DNA of 13,081 nt, taken from Dehalococcoidia bacterium. Its GTDB lineage: Bacteria > Chloroflexota > Dehalococcoidia > Dehalococcoidales > Fen-1064. Positions 1 to 7,331 of this stretch are shown here, piece after piece (within the stretch, counting starts at the first letter, position 1; every line of letters begins with the position of its first letter). The notes under the pieces were generated by a model. The model was given only the letters and a program-made list of their open reading frames with translations, searched no databases and had not been told where the DNA came from. Location: the NCBI GenBank assembly GCA_030691775.1, contig JAUYDN010000133.1, forward strand, positions 1 through 13,081, given 5' to 3'. A program made the position numbers and the translations under genes.

Positions 1-6
1 AATGGG

Positions 7-116
7 TGTCATTCTGGAGCGAAGCGAAGAATCTCAGAGTGGGGGAATAAGACAACGCCTCCCCACCACCAGATTCTTCGTTGTCCCGATGCTATCGGGA
101 CTCCTCCAGAATGACA
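7..116. repeat. MITE-like palindromic repeat, copy 1 (complete)
   Basis: The ends are perfect 13-bp inverted repeats, TGTCATTCTGGAG at 7-19 and its complement at 104-116. Inside are a second inverted pair (CGAAGAATCT at 25-34 against 71-80) and a tight hairpin (GTCCCGAT, loop GCT, ATCGGGAC at 83-101). There is no coding capacity, and the reading frame open here is a by-product of the repeat. Related sequence recurs at 3979-4036 and 7557-7673, so this is a dispersed family. The nested inverted structure resembles a non-autonomous element or a transcribed hairpin repeat. I see no target duplication that would prove transposition. Confidence 0.75.
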
Positions 117-180
117 GACCAATTGTTTTGAGACAGGCTCCAAGGGTCGCCCCTACAAAAACCATAATAAACACGCGGGG

Positions 181-424
181 TCATCCCTCCAAATCCATCT
201 CCAGCAGGACGGCATCCTCTTCGAAGCCGCAGGACTTGTAGAACCGCCGCGCTTTCATGTTGCTCTTTTCCGTGCTCACTTCAAGCTCACTGCATCCAAG
301 CTCACGACACCTGCTAATAGCGGCTTGAACCAGTTGTTTCCCAATCCCCGAGCCACGACCGGTCTCCGACACAACTAACTCGTCGATTAGTCCCGATGGG
401 CGCGGGTGCATTATAGTTGTCCTG
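181..424 (-). pseudogene. GNAT N-acetyltransferase, 3' half (interrupted by IS)
   Basis: This is the C-terminal half of a GNAT-fold acetyltransferase, which would move an acetyl group from acetyl-CoA to an amine. The acetyl-CoA pyrophosphate loop is clear: strand ELVV, then R-G-S-G-I-G (the Q/RxxGxG motif), then a helix. Downstream is the usual C-terminal ending with NMKARRFYKSCGF. The stop is at 181-183. An ATG at 409-411 could be read as a start, but reading continues in frame upstream through R-T-T-I to the insertion junction. The N-terminal half is found intact at 2022-2240 on the far side of the insertion sequence. The substrate cannot be told from sequence. The gene is disrupted and probably inactive, since neither half alone makes a full fold. 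Confidence 0.85.
421..424. repeat. Target-site duplication of the IS (left copy, CCTG)
   Basis: CCTG at 421-424 lies directly outside the left terminal repeat and recurs at 2022-2025 directly outside the right one. Keeping one copy and deleting 425-2021 rejoins the GNAT frame as ...TTR-TTIMHPRP..., which confirms the junction to the base. Confidence 0.85.
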
Positions 425-441
425 GAGCTTGTCCCATAAAC
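425..441 (+). repeat. Left terminal inverted repeat of the IS
   Basis: GAGCTTGTCCCATAAAC matches the complement of 2005-2021 at 15 of 17 positions, the first ten without mismatch. It marks the outer left edge of the element next to CCTG. Confidence 0.85.
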
Positions 442-505
442 CTATTGGAGGCAGGTAGGGATGTGAGGTAGAATAGGCCAAGCGCATATCTGGGAGGTTA
501 CTGCC

Positions 506-1897
506 GTGGCCTACAATCTGCTGCCGTGTGACCGAGAGCAAGATTACTTCATGCCGCCATCCCTCAGGGAATGGCTGGGCGAAGGCCACTTGGTCTGGTT
601 CGTCATTGATGCTGTCGGCCAGATGGATCTGAGCGAGTTCTACGCAGCCTACCGGAGCGACGGGTGGGGTGCGGCAGCTTACGAGCCCAGCATGATGGTG
701 GCCCTGTTGCTATATGCCTACTGCCGGGGTATCCGAAGCTCCCGGAAGATTGCGCGGGCGCTTGAAGAGGACGTTGGTTTCCGGGTAGTGGCAGCCAACC
801 AGCAGCCTGACTTTCGCACCATCTGTCGTTTTCGGGCAGAGCACGAGAAGGCACTGGAAAGGCTGTTTGTGCAGGTATTGCGGCTATGTCGGGAGGCAGG
901 CTTGGTGAAGCTTGGGGTGGTGGCACTGGACGGGACGAAGGTAGCGGCGAATGCGGCCTTGGCTGCCAACCGGGGCTACGAGGCCATCAGGGAAGAGGTA
1001 CGAAGGATTCTGGCGGAGGCTAGGGCAGTGGACGCGGAAGAAGATGGTCTGTTTGGACCTGAGCATCGGGGTGACGAGCTGCCCCAGGGGTTGGGACGTC
1101 GAGCGGAGCGACTGGAGCGGCTTGAGGAAGCCAAGGCACGGCTGGAGCAAGAGGTGGCTGAGGAGGCGAAAACAGCCGGGGAACATCTGGCTCAAAGGCG
1201 GGAAGATGAGGCAAGTAGTGGCAAGAAGAAACGGGGGCGAAAGCCCAAGGTGACGCTCTCAATTCCTGACGGGGAAGCCAAAGCCAACACCTCGGACCCG
1301 GATAGTCGGATCATGAAGACTCGACAGGGCTACGTACAAGGCTACAATGTACAGACGGTAGTCAGCCAGGACCAGGTCATCGTAGCGGTGGGGGTGACCC
1401 GGGAGGCCAATGATGTACAGCAACTGAAGCCGATGCTGGAGACCCTTGAGCGCACGCTGGAGGCGGCAGGCATAGAGGAGCGACCTGAGACAGCCCTGGC
1501 CGATGCGGGCTACTGGAGTGAGGCCAATGTCACGGCATGTTCCCGGCCTGACGGGCCGGAGTTGCTGATTGCTACGACCAAGGACTGGAAGCAACGGAAG
1601 CTATTGCGGGAGCAAGGCTGTCCCCGCGGCCGCATACCCCAAGGGTTAAGTTCCAAAGAGCGGATGGAGCGGAAGCTACTGACCAAGCGGGGGCGGCGGT
1701 TGTACCGGCTGCGGAGCGTGCTGGTGGAGCCGGTATATGGGCAAGTAAAGGAAGGACAAGACTTCCGGCGATTCATGAGACGAGGGTTTTCGGCTGCCTA
1801 CGGTGAAGCGGCTTTGGTGGCTACCAGCCACAATCTGCTGAAGCTATGGCGCAGCGGGCAGTCGCCCTGGGGTTGGGCCAAGGCCCGCTTGAACTGA
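506..1897 (+). CDS. IS1182-family DDE transposase
   Basis: This 463-residue transposase cuts and joins the ends of its own insertion sequence. The start is GTG at 506, chosen because GGGAGG at 492-497 sits 8 bases upstream and because MAYNLLPCDREQDYFMPPSLREWL is the usual opening of this family. The N-terminal DUF772-like helical region covers about residues 15-115. The catalytic triad is visible as D142 in ALDGTKVAANA, D333 in LADAGY and E408 in LVEPVYGQVK, with a following R/K-rich helix. Residues 155-245 are a charged coiled-coil insertion ending in a basic KKKRGRKPK stretch. Length is normal and no frameshift is seen, so it is probably active. Base composition is GC-rich. It lies alone in the element and opposes the GNAT gene it interrupts. 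Confidence 0.93.
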   Translation: MAYNLLPCDREQDYFMPPSLREWLGEGHLVWFVIDAVGQMDLSEFYAAYRSDGWGAAAYEPSMMVALLLYAYCRGIRSSRKIARALEEDVGFRVVAANQQPDFRTICRFRAEHEKALERLFVQVLRLCREAGLVKLGVVALDGTKVAANAALAANRGYEAIREEVRRILAEARAVDAEEDGLFGPEHRGDELPQGLGRRAERLERLEEAKARLEQEVAEEAKTAGEHLAQRREDEASSGKKKRGRKPKVTLSIPDGEAKANTSDPDSRIMKTRQGYVQGYNVQTVVSQDQVIVAVGVTREANDVQQLKPMLETLERTLEAAGIEERPETALADAGYWSEANVTACSRPDGPELLIATTKDWKQRKLLREQGCPRGRIPQGLSSKERMERKLLTKRGRRLYRLRSVLVEPVYGQVKEGQDFRRFMRRGFSAAYGEAALVATSHNLLKLWRSGQSPWGWAKARLN

Positions 1898-2004
1898 AGA
1901 GGAAAAGCCGCCTCCAGCACTGAACAGGATATGAGGCCGGCCTGAACTCATCCGACCTGCGAGGTCAGCAGTACCATCTAGTGCCACTATCCCCAAGCGG
2001 AAAT

Positions 2005-2021
2005 GTTTGTAGGACAAGCTC
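2005..2021 (-). repeat. Right terminal inverted repeat of the IS
   Basis: Read on the minus strand, GAGCTTGTCCTACAAAC matches the left end at 15 of 17 positions. It is followed on the plus strand by the second CCTG (2022-2025). Confidence 0.85.
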
Positions 2022-2240
2022 CCTGGTGGTGAAATTTATAAAGCCAAGCACCTTTTCTTTTTCACGCGCGATAAGCATGCGATGCTCCGGGTCCCGGAGG
2101 AGCGCACGGCAGTTCTCCATTGATTGTTCGATATCAAACCCGGTGGTGTCTTCAATTACATTCATCAGTTCTGCTATTAACGGCCTGATAAAGGGTAAAT
2201 CTTTTATGGTTGCCGGGACTATCTCTATTATTCTTGCCAT
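2022..2240 (-). pseudogene. GNAT N-acetyltransferase, 5' half (interrupted by IS)
   Basis: This is the N-terminal half of the same GNAT gene. It starts at ATG 2238-2240 with AGGGGAG about six bases upstream on the minus strand. The first 73 residues show the opening beta strand and helices of the fold (IVPATIKDLPFIRPLI) and the strand VLGFINFTTR that precedes the acetyl-CoA loop. Beyond residue 73 the frame runs into the insertion sequence and ends about 18 codons later at 1965. Joined with 181-424 after removing the element and one CCTG, the protein is 152 residues, a typical GNAT length. The substrate is unknown. Confidence 0.85.
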
Positions 2241-2309
2241 TTTTTACTCCCCTATTCAACCCCAACAGGTTAATAACGCGGAGAGACCCGGTGCGAAGTC
2301 AATGCGTAG

Positions 2310-2330
2310 GGACACGGCAATGCCGTGTCC
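2310..2330. repeat. Perfect palindrome upstream of lysS
   Basis: GGACACGGCA, a single A, then TGCCGTGTCC make a 10-bp perfect stem with a one-base centre. It lies 103 bases before the lysS start and downstream of nothing on the plus strand, so a terminator role is unlikely. There is no T-run. A dispersed repeat or a dyad protein-binding site is possible. Confidence 0.5.
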
Positions 2331-2374
2331 GCGACGGCTTGGCCGGCTTAGATTCCCTCCTTCGCAGGAACAAG

Positions 2375-2392
2375 GTTTAGTGTTTAGGATTT
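2375..2392 (-). repeat. Heptamer repeat (CTAAACA-type) before lysS
   Basis: On the minus strand this reads AAATCCTAAACACTAAAC, the same heptad series as at 3922-3953 after lysS but inverted. The two copies therefore bracket the gene in opposite orientation. Confidence 0.55.
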
Positions 2393-2433
2393 CTATGTTA
2401 ATATATGCTATTACATAAAGTGGGTGAATTGCT

Positions 2434-3915
2434 ATGTCGACCAGAGGGGAACGTATTTCGGAACAGCGCCTGCAAAAGCTAAACAACATCCGGGCGATGG
2501 GTATCGACCCGTACCCGCCTCGTTTTAAGCGCACGCACACCGCCCGGCAGACAATCGACTTGCTCGGACAGCAGGAAAAGGAAAGTAAATCCGAACAGGT
2601 TACCGTGACGGTCGCCGGGCGTGTGATGGCGAACCGCAGTATGGGCAAGGTCTCCTTCCTCGACCTGCGCGATGAGAGCGGTAAAATACAGCTCATGGTC
2701 GGCAAAGACCGTATCAAGGAAGCCGATTTCAACCTGTTCAAAGAGCTCGATATCGGTGATTTTATCGGCGCGACGGGTAAGGTCTTCCGCACGCGCAGTA
2801 AAGAGCCGACCATTGAAGTCAATAGCCTCACCCTGCTGGCGAAGTCGTTACAGGCACTGCCGGAGAAATGGCACGGGTTGAGCGATGTCGAGATACGCTA
2901 CCGCCAGCGCTACCTCGACCTTATCAGTAACGAGGAGGTACGCAAGACGTTCCGCCTTCGCAGTAATATCATCAACAATGTGCGGCAATTCCTGGACGGG
3001 CGCGGTTTTATCGAGGTGGAGACACCCATCCTCTGGCCCGATGCCGGCGGCGCAACTGCCAAGCCGTTCATCACGCACCATAATGCCCTGGATAGAGACC
3101 TCTATCTGCGCATCGCCACGGAACTGCACCTCAAGCGCCTGCTCATCGGCGGGTTCGAGAAGGTGTATGAGCTGGGGCGAATCTTCCGCAACGAGGGCAT
3201 CGATGCCACGCATAACCCGGAGTTCACCACGCTGGAAAGCTACGAAGCGTATGCCGACTACAACGAAGTAATGAAAATGGTGGAGGAAATGGTCTCGACG
3301 CTGGCTCAGCAGGTACTCGGCACGACAGCCATTGAATTCGCCGGCACGAAAATCGAGCTAAAACCGCCGTGGCAGAGGATATCACTGCGTGAAGCTATCA
3401 CACAGCATAGCGGCATCGACTTCGTGCAGTACCCGAACGCCGAAATGTTACGGTCGAAGATGCGGGAAAAGGGCATCGAGGTCGACCCGCAGAAGAACTG
3501 GGCGCACCTGGTGGACGATTTGCTCTCCACGTTCGTCGAACCGAAGCTGTTGCAACCTGTATTCCTCGTAGACTACCCTGCCTCGCTATCGCCGCTCGCC
3601 AAGCGCAAACCGGGCGAGGCGCGGGTGGTGGAGCGGTTCGAGGCGTTCGCCGGCGGCATGGAAATCGCCAACGCTTTCACGGAGTTGAACGACCCGCTGG
3701 AGCAGAGGGAACGGTTTCTCCAGCAGGCGCGGGAGCGGCAACAGCACGACGTAGAAGAAACGGTGGACGAGGACTTTTTACTGGCGCTGGAGCACGGCAT
3801 GCCTCCGGCAGGCGGTCTCGGCGTGGGCATCGATAGGCTGGTGATGCTCTTCACCAACAACCAGTCGATACGCGAAGTCATCCTGTTCCCGCAGTTAAAA
3901 GAAAAGGGAGAGTGA
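2434..3915 (+). CDS. lysS: Lysyl-tRNA synthetase, class II
   Basis: This cytoplasmic enzyme charges tRNA-Lys with lysine at the cost of ATP. The 493-residue length is normal for the bacterial class II enzyme. The OB-fold anticodon-binding domain is at about 55-140 (VTVAGRVMANRSMGKVSFLDLRD). The class II core follows: motif 1 near 187-199 (FLDGRGFIEVETP), motif 2 at 251-268 (FRNEGIDATHNPEFTTLE) and motif 3 at 460-470 (GGLGVGIDRLV). The start ATG has a modest ribosome site (GTGGGTG at 2420-2426). The gene stands alone in a roughly 170-base upstream and 418-base downstream space, both rich in repeats. Nothing in the sequence suggests lost function. A class I LysRS is excluded by the motifs. Confidence 0.97.
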   Translation: MSTRGERISEQRLQKLNNIRAMGIDPYPPRFKRTHTARQTIDLLGQQEKESKSEQVTVTVAGRVMANRSMGKVSFLDLRDESGKIQLMVGKDRIKEADFNLFKELDIGDFIGATGKVFRTRSKEPTIEVNSLTLLAKSLQALPEKWHGLSDVEIRYRQRYLDLISNEEVRKTFRLRSNIINNVRQFLDGRGFIEVETPILWPDAGGATAKPFITHHNALDRDLYLRIATELHLKRLLIGGFEKVYELGRIFRNEGIDATHNPEFTTLESYEAYADYNEVMKMVEEMVSTLAQQVLGTTAIEFAGTKIELKPPWQRISLREAITQHSGIDFVQYPNAEMLRSKMREKGIEVDPQKNWAHLVDDLLSTFVEPKLLQPVFLVDYPASLSPLAKRKPGEARVVERFEAFAGGMEIANAFTELNDPLEQRERFLQQARERQQHDVEETVDEDFLLALEHGMPPAGGLGVGIDRLVMLFTNNQSIREVILFPQLKEKGE

Positions 3916-3921
3916 AGAGAC

Positions 3922-3953
3922 AAACTCTAAACACTAAACTCTAAATCCTAAAC
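3922..3953 (+). repeat. Heptamer repeat array after lysS
   Basis: There are four and a half seven-base units of the form AAACNCT: AAACTCT, AAACACT, AAACTCT, AAATCCT, AAAC. The array starts seven bases after the lysS stop. Similar units occur inverted at 2375-2392 and, in the same orientation, directly at the stop codon of the gene ending at 10058. Confidence 0.7.
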
Positions 3954-3978
3954 AAATGCGATTGAAGGATAGCCTCAT

Positions 3979-4036
3979 CTGTCATTCTGGAGGAGTCCGT
4001 GCCCCAACCTCCCCTAAGGACGACGAAGAATCTCAG
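3979..4036 (-). repeat. MITE-like palindromic repeat, copy 2 (truncated, inverted)
   Basis: CTGTCATTCTGGAGGAGTCC at 3979-3998 is the exact complement of 98-117 in copy 1. CGAAGAATCTCAG at 4024-4036 matches the inner arm. The short hairpin and the second outer terminal repeat are missing, so this copy is partial. It lies in the lysS-serS spacer. Between 4046 and 4255 I see nothing recognisable. Confidence 0.65.
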
Positions 4037-4263
4037 GGTGAGGCAGGAGAAGTCGTTACCTACCAAGGAGAGACCTCGTCTTAATTATATGGGGAAATGA
4101 CAACCAAGCTTTGATACACCAGAGGTTTTTAGATGAAAAATGCGTGATTCTGAAGTTACAAAGTACCTTGAACATCCTGCATTTATCAGTAGACACGGAC
4201 ACCCTTTTCAAAGTGTATCATGAGCGTAAGCGAACGGGTATTAAAGCTCACGTAGAGGAGTGG

Positions 4264-4307
4264 ATTCCCGCCGGAGTTTACCCCGTGCCACGACACGGGG
4301 CGGGAAT
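4264..4307. repeat. Nested hairpin repeat of the ATTCCNGC type, copy A
   Basis: The outer arms are ATTCCCGCC (4264-4272) and GGCGGGAAT (4299-4307). The inner stem is CCCCGTG (4281-4287) with CACGGGG (4294-4300). The element is followed by GAC, giving the GGAATGAC ending shared with 7399-7410. It lies 26 bases before the serS start. A role as a leader hairpin or attenuator cannot be excluded, but the match to another intergenic copy favours a dispersed repeat. Confidence 0.6.
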
Positions 4308-4333
4308 GACAAATTGGGTATGAGGGTTATTGT

Positions 4334-5578
4334 ATGTTAGACCTTAAAGTTATCCGTGATAATCCAGATATAGTGCGCCAATCACTGGCGAACCGGCATG
4401 ACACGACGCCACTCGATGAAGTCCTGCGGCTGGATGCCGAGCGCCGCCAGAAAATCACCGAGCTGGAAGAGCACCGTCGTTCACGCAAGCAGACCTCTAA
4501 AGAACGTCAGATAGAAGGTGCGGAAGACGGCCGCCTCCTGCGCTATAAAATCCGGGAGATGGAAGACGCGGTTAAGTCCATCGAAGAGCAGTTGAACGAC
4601 CTCCTGCTCCGTCTGCCCAATATCCCCGACCCCCGCGTCCCCATCGGCAAGGATGATACGGATAACCCTATCGTGAGGATGTGGAGCGAGCCGAAGGCCT
4701 TCCCCTTCGAGCCGAAAGCGCACTGGGACCTGGGACCGGCGCTGAATATCATCGATTTCGACCGCGGCGTCAAGCTCTCGGGCACGCGGTTTTATGTGTT
4801 GCGGGGCGCCGGCGCACGTTTGCAGAGGGCGGTCATCGCCTTTATGCTGAACTTGCACACCACCGAGCACGGCTACACGGAAATCTACCCGCCCTTTATG
4901 GTCAAGCGCGACTGCCTGGTTGGCGCCGGGCAACTACCAAAGTTCGCGGATACGCTTTACCACGATATCGAAGACGATTTCTGGTGGGTGCCCACCGCCG
5001 AGGTGCCGCTGACCAACCTCCACCGCGATGAAATCATCCCGCCGGGACAACTGCCCTTCAACTATGTCGCTTACACACCCTGCTTCCGCCGCGAGAAAAT
5101 GTCTGCGGGCAAGGACGTGCGCGGCATCAAGCGCGGGCACCAGTTCGATAAAGTGGAAATGTACAAGTTCACCGAGCCGGAGAAATCGGACGAAGAGCTG
5201 GAAAAGATGGTGCGCAACGCCGAGGAAGTCTGCCGGCGACTGGGCTTGCCTTACCGTATCACGCAGTTGTGTACCGGCGATTTAGGCTTCGGCTCGAGGA
5301 TGTCTTACGATATCAATGTGTGGGCGGCGGGCTGTCGTGAGTGGCTGGAGGTCAGCAGTTGCTCGAATTGCGGGGATTTCCAGGCGAGACGCGCCAATGT
5401 CCGCTACCGCCCCGCCGCGGACGCCAAGCCGCGGTATGTGCACACTCTCAACGGGTCGGGACTTGCCCTGCCGCGCATCATGATTGCCATCCTGGAAAAC
5501 TACCAGCAGGCGGACGGCACGGTGGTGGTGCCGGAGGTATTGCAGGACTTTATGAAGGCGACGCGGATAATAAAATAA
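4334..5578 (+). CDS. serS: Seryl-tRNA synthetase
   Basis: This cytoplasmic class II enzyme joins serine to tRNA-Ser (and to tRNA-Sec where present). The 414-residue length is typical. The N-terminal tRNA-binding domain, opening MLDLKVIRDNPDIV, forms the long two-helix coiled coil at about 30-95. The core shows the serine-binding TAEVPL at 221-226, motif 2 FRRE at 251-254 with the following GIKRGHQFDKVEMYKF, and motif 3 near 373-391 (NGSGLALPR, then ENYQ). ATG 4334 has GAGGG at 4322-4326 seven bases upstream. It follows lysS in the same direction but 418 bases away, so separate transcription is likely. No oddities are seen in the protein. Confidence 0.97.
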   Translation: MLDLKVIRDNPDIVRQSLANRHDTTPLDEVLRLDAERRQKITELEEHRRSRKQTSKERQIEGAEDGRLLRYKIREMEDAVKSIEEQLNDLLLRLPNIPDPRVPIGKDDTDNPIVRMWSEPKAFPFEPKAHWDLGPALNIIDFDRGVKLSGTRFYVLRGAGARLQRAVIAFMLNLHTTEHGYTEIYPPFMVKRDCLVGAGQLPKFADTLYHDIEDDFWWVPTAEVPLTNLHRDEIIPPGQLPFNYVAYTPCFRREKMSAGKDVRGIKRGHQFDKVEMYKFTEPEKSDEELEKMVRNAEEVCRRLGLPYRITQLCTGDLGFGSRMSYDINVWAAGCREWLEVSSCSNCGDFQARRANVRYRPAADAKPRYVHTLNGSGLALPRIMIAILENYQQADGTVVVPEVLQDFMKATRIIK

Positions 5579-5656
5579 CAAGCTCATTGGACCAATTCGT
5601 ACCTATTCGAATTCAATAAATATATTTGTATTTGCGGAATTCCAAGGAGGCAATCG

Positions 5657-6826
5657 ATGACAAACGACGATGTAAATAAGAAACCAGATTCAGATGAACA
5701 AAAAGACGAAGAGAAAACCAAAAAAGAGAAGCCGACTCAGGGTAAAAAATTTGATTCAATGTCGTTGGATTATGAACGGCTTAGCCAAGGTCGAATACGT
5801 ACATTAAAACTAGACCCTGCTGGTATTAGTTTGTCTGGCATCCCAACTGGTAGTTTTTATGTGGGTTCGAAATATCCACTGGACTTCTTAAAGGAGCCCG
5901 GCACATTAACCTCAATGGGCGTTAGCATAGACGAAGGCTTTTTATACAAACAAGATGATCTCGAAAAAGAGATATCCCAATTAAGAACTGAAAACAGGAA
6001 ACTCACTCGTGAGGTTGCGGGAAAAGCAGAATCTGAGCAGGAACAAAAAAAGAAGATAGATGAATTGCAGAACAATATAGATGAGTTAACGAAAAAACAA
6101 AGACTTCATCACTTACTATATAGGGTAAATGAATCAGCTAGAAGGAAACTATTAGAATCTGAAGAATTCAGGAGGCTATTTGAGGCTTCGGAATCATGTT
6201 TTGCCGTAGTAATGTCGGTAGATATACGTAGATCAACCGAGCTTATGCTCAAAGCTAGACAACCTCAATTGTACGCGGAGTTCATAAGCACATTGTGTTC
6301 AGGCTTGTCCTCCATCGTGCTTGAAAATTATGGCGTATTTGACAAATTCACCGGTGATGGCATCCTTGCTTTTTTCCCAGAATTTTATACTGGTCAAGAT
6401 GGTGTCTATTGGGCAATTAAAGCCGCTGACGAGTGTCATCATTTTTTTCACCAGCTCTATCAAGCGCGAAGGAATTGCTTTATATCTGTGCTCACAGATG
6501 TGGGATTAGGTATTGGTATTGATTATGGTAAGTCCAGCCTCATTGTCTTGCAAGATGGGCTTACGGTGATTGGCCCTTCTGTAGTTTATGCTTGCAGATT
6601 TGGTGGTTGCGACGCAGGAATGACACTCTTAAACCAACCTGCTTATGAATTTGCATCGGAGCATTTCAGCGAATACCTAACTTTCCAAGAGCTTGAAATT
6701 GATGTTAAATATGAGGGACCAACTCTAGCGTATAAAACATCACTAAACAAAAAGCCATATTCACCGAAACAACCGCCTTGGGCATCCCAGGTTCCGTCCA
6801 GCGTTTCACCGAATTCGAAAAGCTAG
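5657..6826 (+). CDS. Class III nucleotidyl cyclase-like protein with coiled coil
   Basis: This is a soluble 389-residue protein, likely making a cyclic nucleotide messenger. Residues 1-32 are charged and disordered, about 97-150 form a coiled coil, and 181-360 are the cyclase catalytic domain. The metal aspartates are visible as D189 in VMSVDIRRST and D234 in FDKFTGDGILAFF; K230 aligns with the adenine-contacting lysine of adenylate cyclases. In the later motif (VIGPSVVYACRF) the usual aspartate is P307 and the transition-state asparagine is V310, while R314 is kept. The substrate is therefore uncertain; ATP, GTP or a pyrimidine (as in Pycsar cyclases) are all open. There is no membrane segment or signal peptide. 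The start is fixed by AAGGAGG at 5644-5650. The gene is visibly AT-richer than its neighbours, which suggests transfer. No known effector gene adjoins it. The cyclase fold is confident; the role is not. Confidence 0.85.
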   Translation: MTNDDVNKKPDSDEQKDEEKTKKEKPTQGKKFDSMSLDYERLSQGRIRTLKLDPAGISLSGIPTGSFYVGSKYPLDFLKEPGTLTSMGVSIDEGFLYKQDDLEKEISQLRTENRKLTREVAGKAESEQEQKKKIDELQNNIDELTKKQRLHHLLYRVNESARRKLLESEEFRRLFEASESCFAVVMSVDIRRSTELMLKARQPQLYAEFISTLCSGLSSIVLENYGVFDKFTGDGILAFFPEFYTGQDGVYWAIKAADECHHFFHQLYQARRNCFISVLTDVGLGIGIDYGKSSLIVLQDGLTVIGPSVVYACRFGGCDAGMTLLNQPAYEFASEHFSEYLTFQELEIDVKYEGPTLAYKTSLNKKPYSPKQPPWASQVPSSVSPNSKS

Positions 6827-6887
6827 CCATCTCAATTTGGTGTAAATTCTCCCTGCGGAGAAACAGGGGGTACAGGTTTAGCGCATC

Positions 6888-6893
6888 AGGAGG
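6888..6893 (+). promoter_or_regulatory. Strong ribosome binding site deciding the 6901 start
   Basis: AGGAGG lies seven bases before ATG 6901. An in-frame TTG at 6778 would give a longer protein overlapping the cyclase end. The Shine-Dalgarno position and the family's N-terminus both support 6901. Confidence 0.8.
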
Positions 6894-6900
6894 TGTTAAC

Positions 6901-7170
6901 ATGCCAGACCGCTACGAAATAAAGGTTAAGGTCGTCTCACAAAAGGGCACCTGCGGCGCCGGTCACAAGGTGGGGGACGAGTGGACAATTACGGGCAAGA
7001 CTCCGGAGGGTATCTGTCTTTCCGCCTTTAACGCCATGTTTCCCAGCGTACGCACTCTGATGTTCGGCGGCGCTTTTCCATGGAGCAAGGATAAAGACAT
7101 ATCCACGCTCGCCTGCCCGGACGCAGAAAACCCGGTGGTGTTTGAGGTGAGGAGAATCAGAGGAAAATAA
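6901..7170 (+). CDS. TIGR04076 family protein
   Basis: This small 89-residue protein is of a family with no established function. I recognise it by the pattern VKVVSQKGTCGAGHKVGDEW at the start, TPEGICLSAF in the middle, and FGGAFPW followed by LACPDAENPVVFEVRRI at the end. The conserved potential metal or redox residues are C18, H22, C39 and C72. There is no signal peptide or membrane segment, so it is probably cytoplasmic. The start is set by AGGAGG at 6888-6893. It follows the cyclase by 74 bases on the same strand, so cotranscription is possible, but its base composition resembles the core genes and the family occurs without cyclases elsewhere. I treat the pairing as probably chance. Confidence 0.88.
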   Translation: MPDRYEIKVKVVSQKGTCGAGHKVGDEWTITGKTPEGICLSAFNAMFPSVRTLMFGGAFPWSKDKDISTLACPDAENPVVFEVRRIRGK

Positions 7171-7212
7171 ACCCAGCATCCTTCAACTGGGTACCTCTTA
7201 AGCGACTTAAGA
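7171..7212 (+). terminator. Two short hairpins after the TIGR04076 gene
   Basis: ACCCAG (7171-7176) pairs with CTGGGT (7187-7192) immediately after the stop codon. TCTTAAG, loop CGA, CTTAAGA then forms a 7-bp stem at 7196-7212. No T-run follows directly, only AAAAATTT, so a classical intrinsic terminator is not shown. Position right after a stop is the main reason for the call. Confidence 0.3.
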
Positions 7213-7331
7213 AAAATTTCCCAAGCATTGTTTCCTCGTTTTATCTTTCCGGTGTGTTTTAAACTGAGTATTTAGCATTTTTAATATCGTAAGTACTCAT
7301 CTGGTCGAGTTCGTATACTAATATTTATTGA

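Larger units (their letters stand above)
425..2021 (+). mobile_element. IS1182-family insertion sequence, complete, 1597 bp
   Basis: The element has one transposase gene and terminal inverted repeats of 17 bp with two mismatches: GAGCTTGTCCCATAAAC at 425-441, and GAGCTTGTCCTACAAAC read inward from 2021 to 2005. It is flanked by a 4-bp CCTG duplication. Length, single DDE transposase and short direct repeat fit the IS1182 family. It is inserted in a GNAT gene on the opposite strand. Intact ends, intact transposase and exact target duplications suggest a fairly recent insertion. The family assignment rests on the protein's look; the boundaries are seen directly. Confidence 0.88.

Noticed and set aside
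2..241. Plus-strand open frame of 79 codons at the window start
   Set aside because: It is read entirely through the palindromic repeat and the antisense of the GNAT 3' end. There is no ribosome site and no recognisable domain.
1981..2418. 145-codon plus-strand frame opposite the GNAT 5' half
   Set aside because: It is antisense to a well-supported gene half and crosses the IS end and a palindrome. The protein looks like shadow coding.
3922..3953. Heptamer array as a CRISPR or telomere
   Set aside because: Units are only seven bases and have no spacers, so it is not CRISPR. One short array inside a chromosome is not evidence of a linear end.
4111..4323. 70-codon frame between lysS and serS
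   Set aside because: TTG start, no convincing ribosome site, and its C-terminal third is translated repeat hairpin (4264-4310).
5657..7170. Cyclase plus TIGR04076 as a complete Pycsar-type defence operon
   Set aside because: TIGR04076 is not a known effector family, it has its own strong ribosome site, and its composition differs from the cyclase. There is not enough to call a system.
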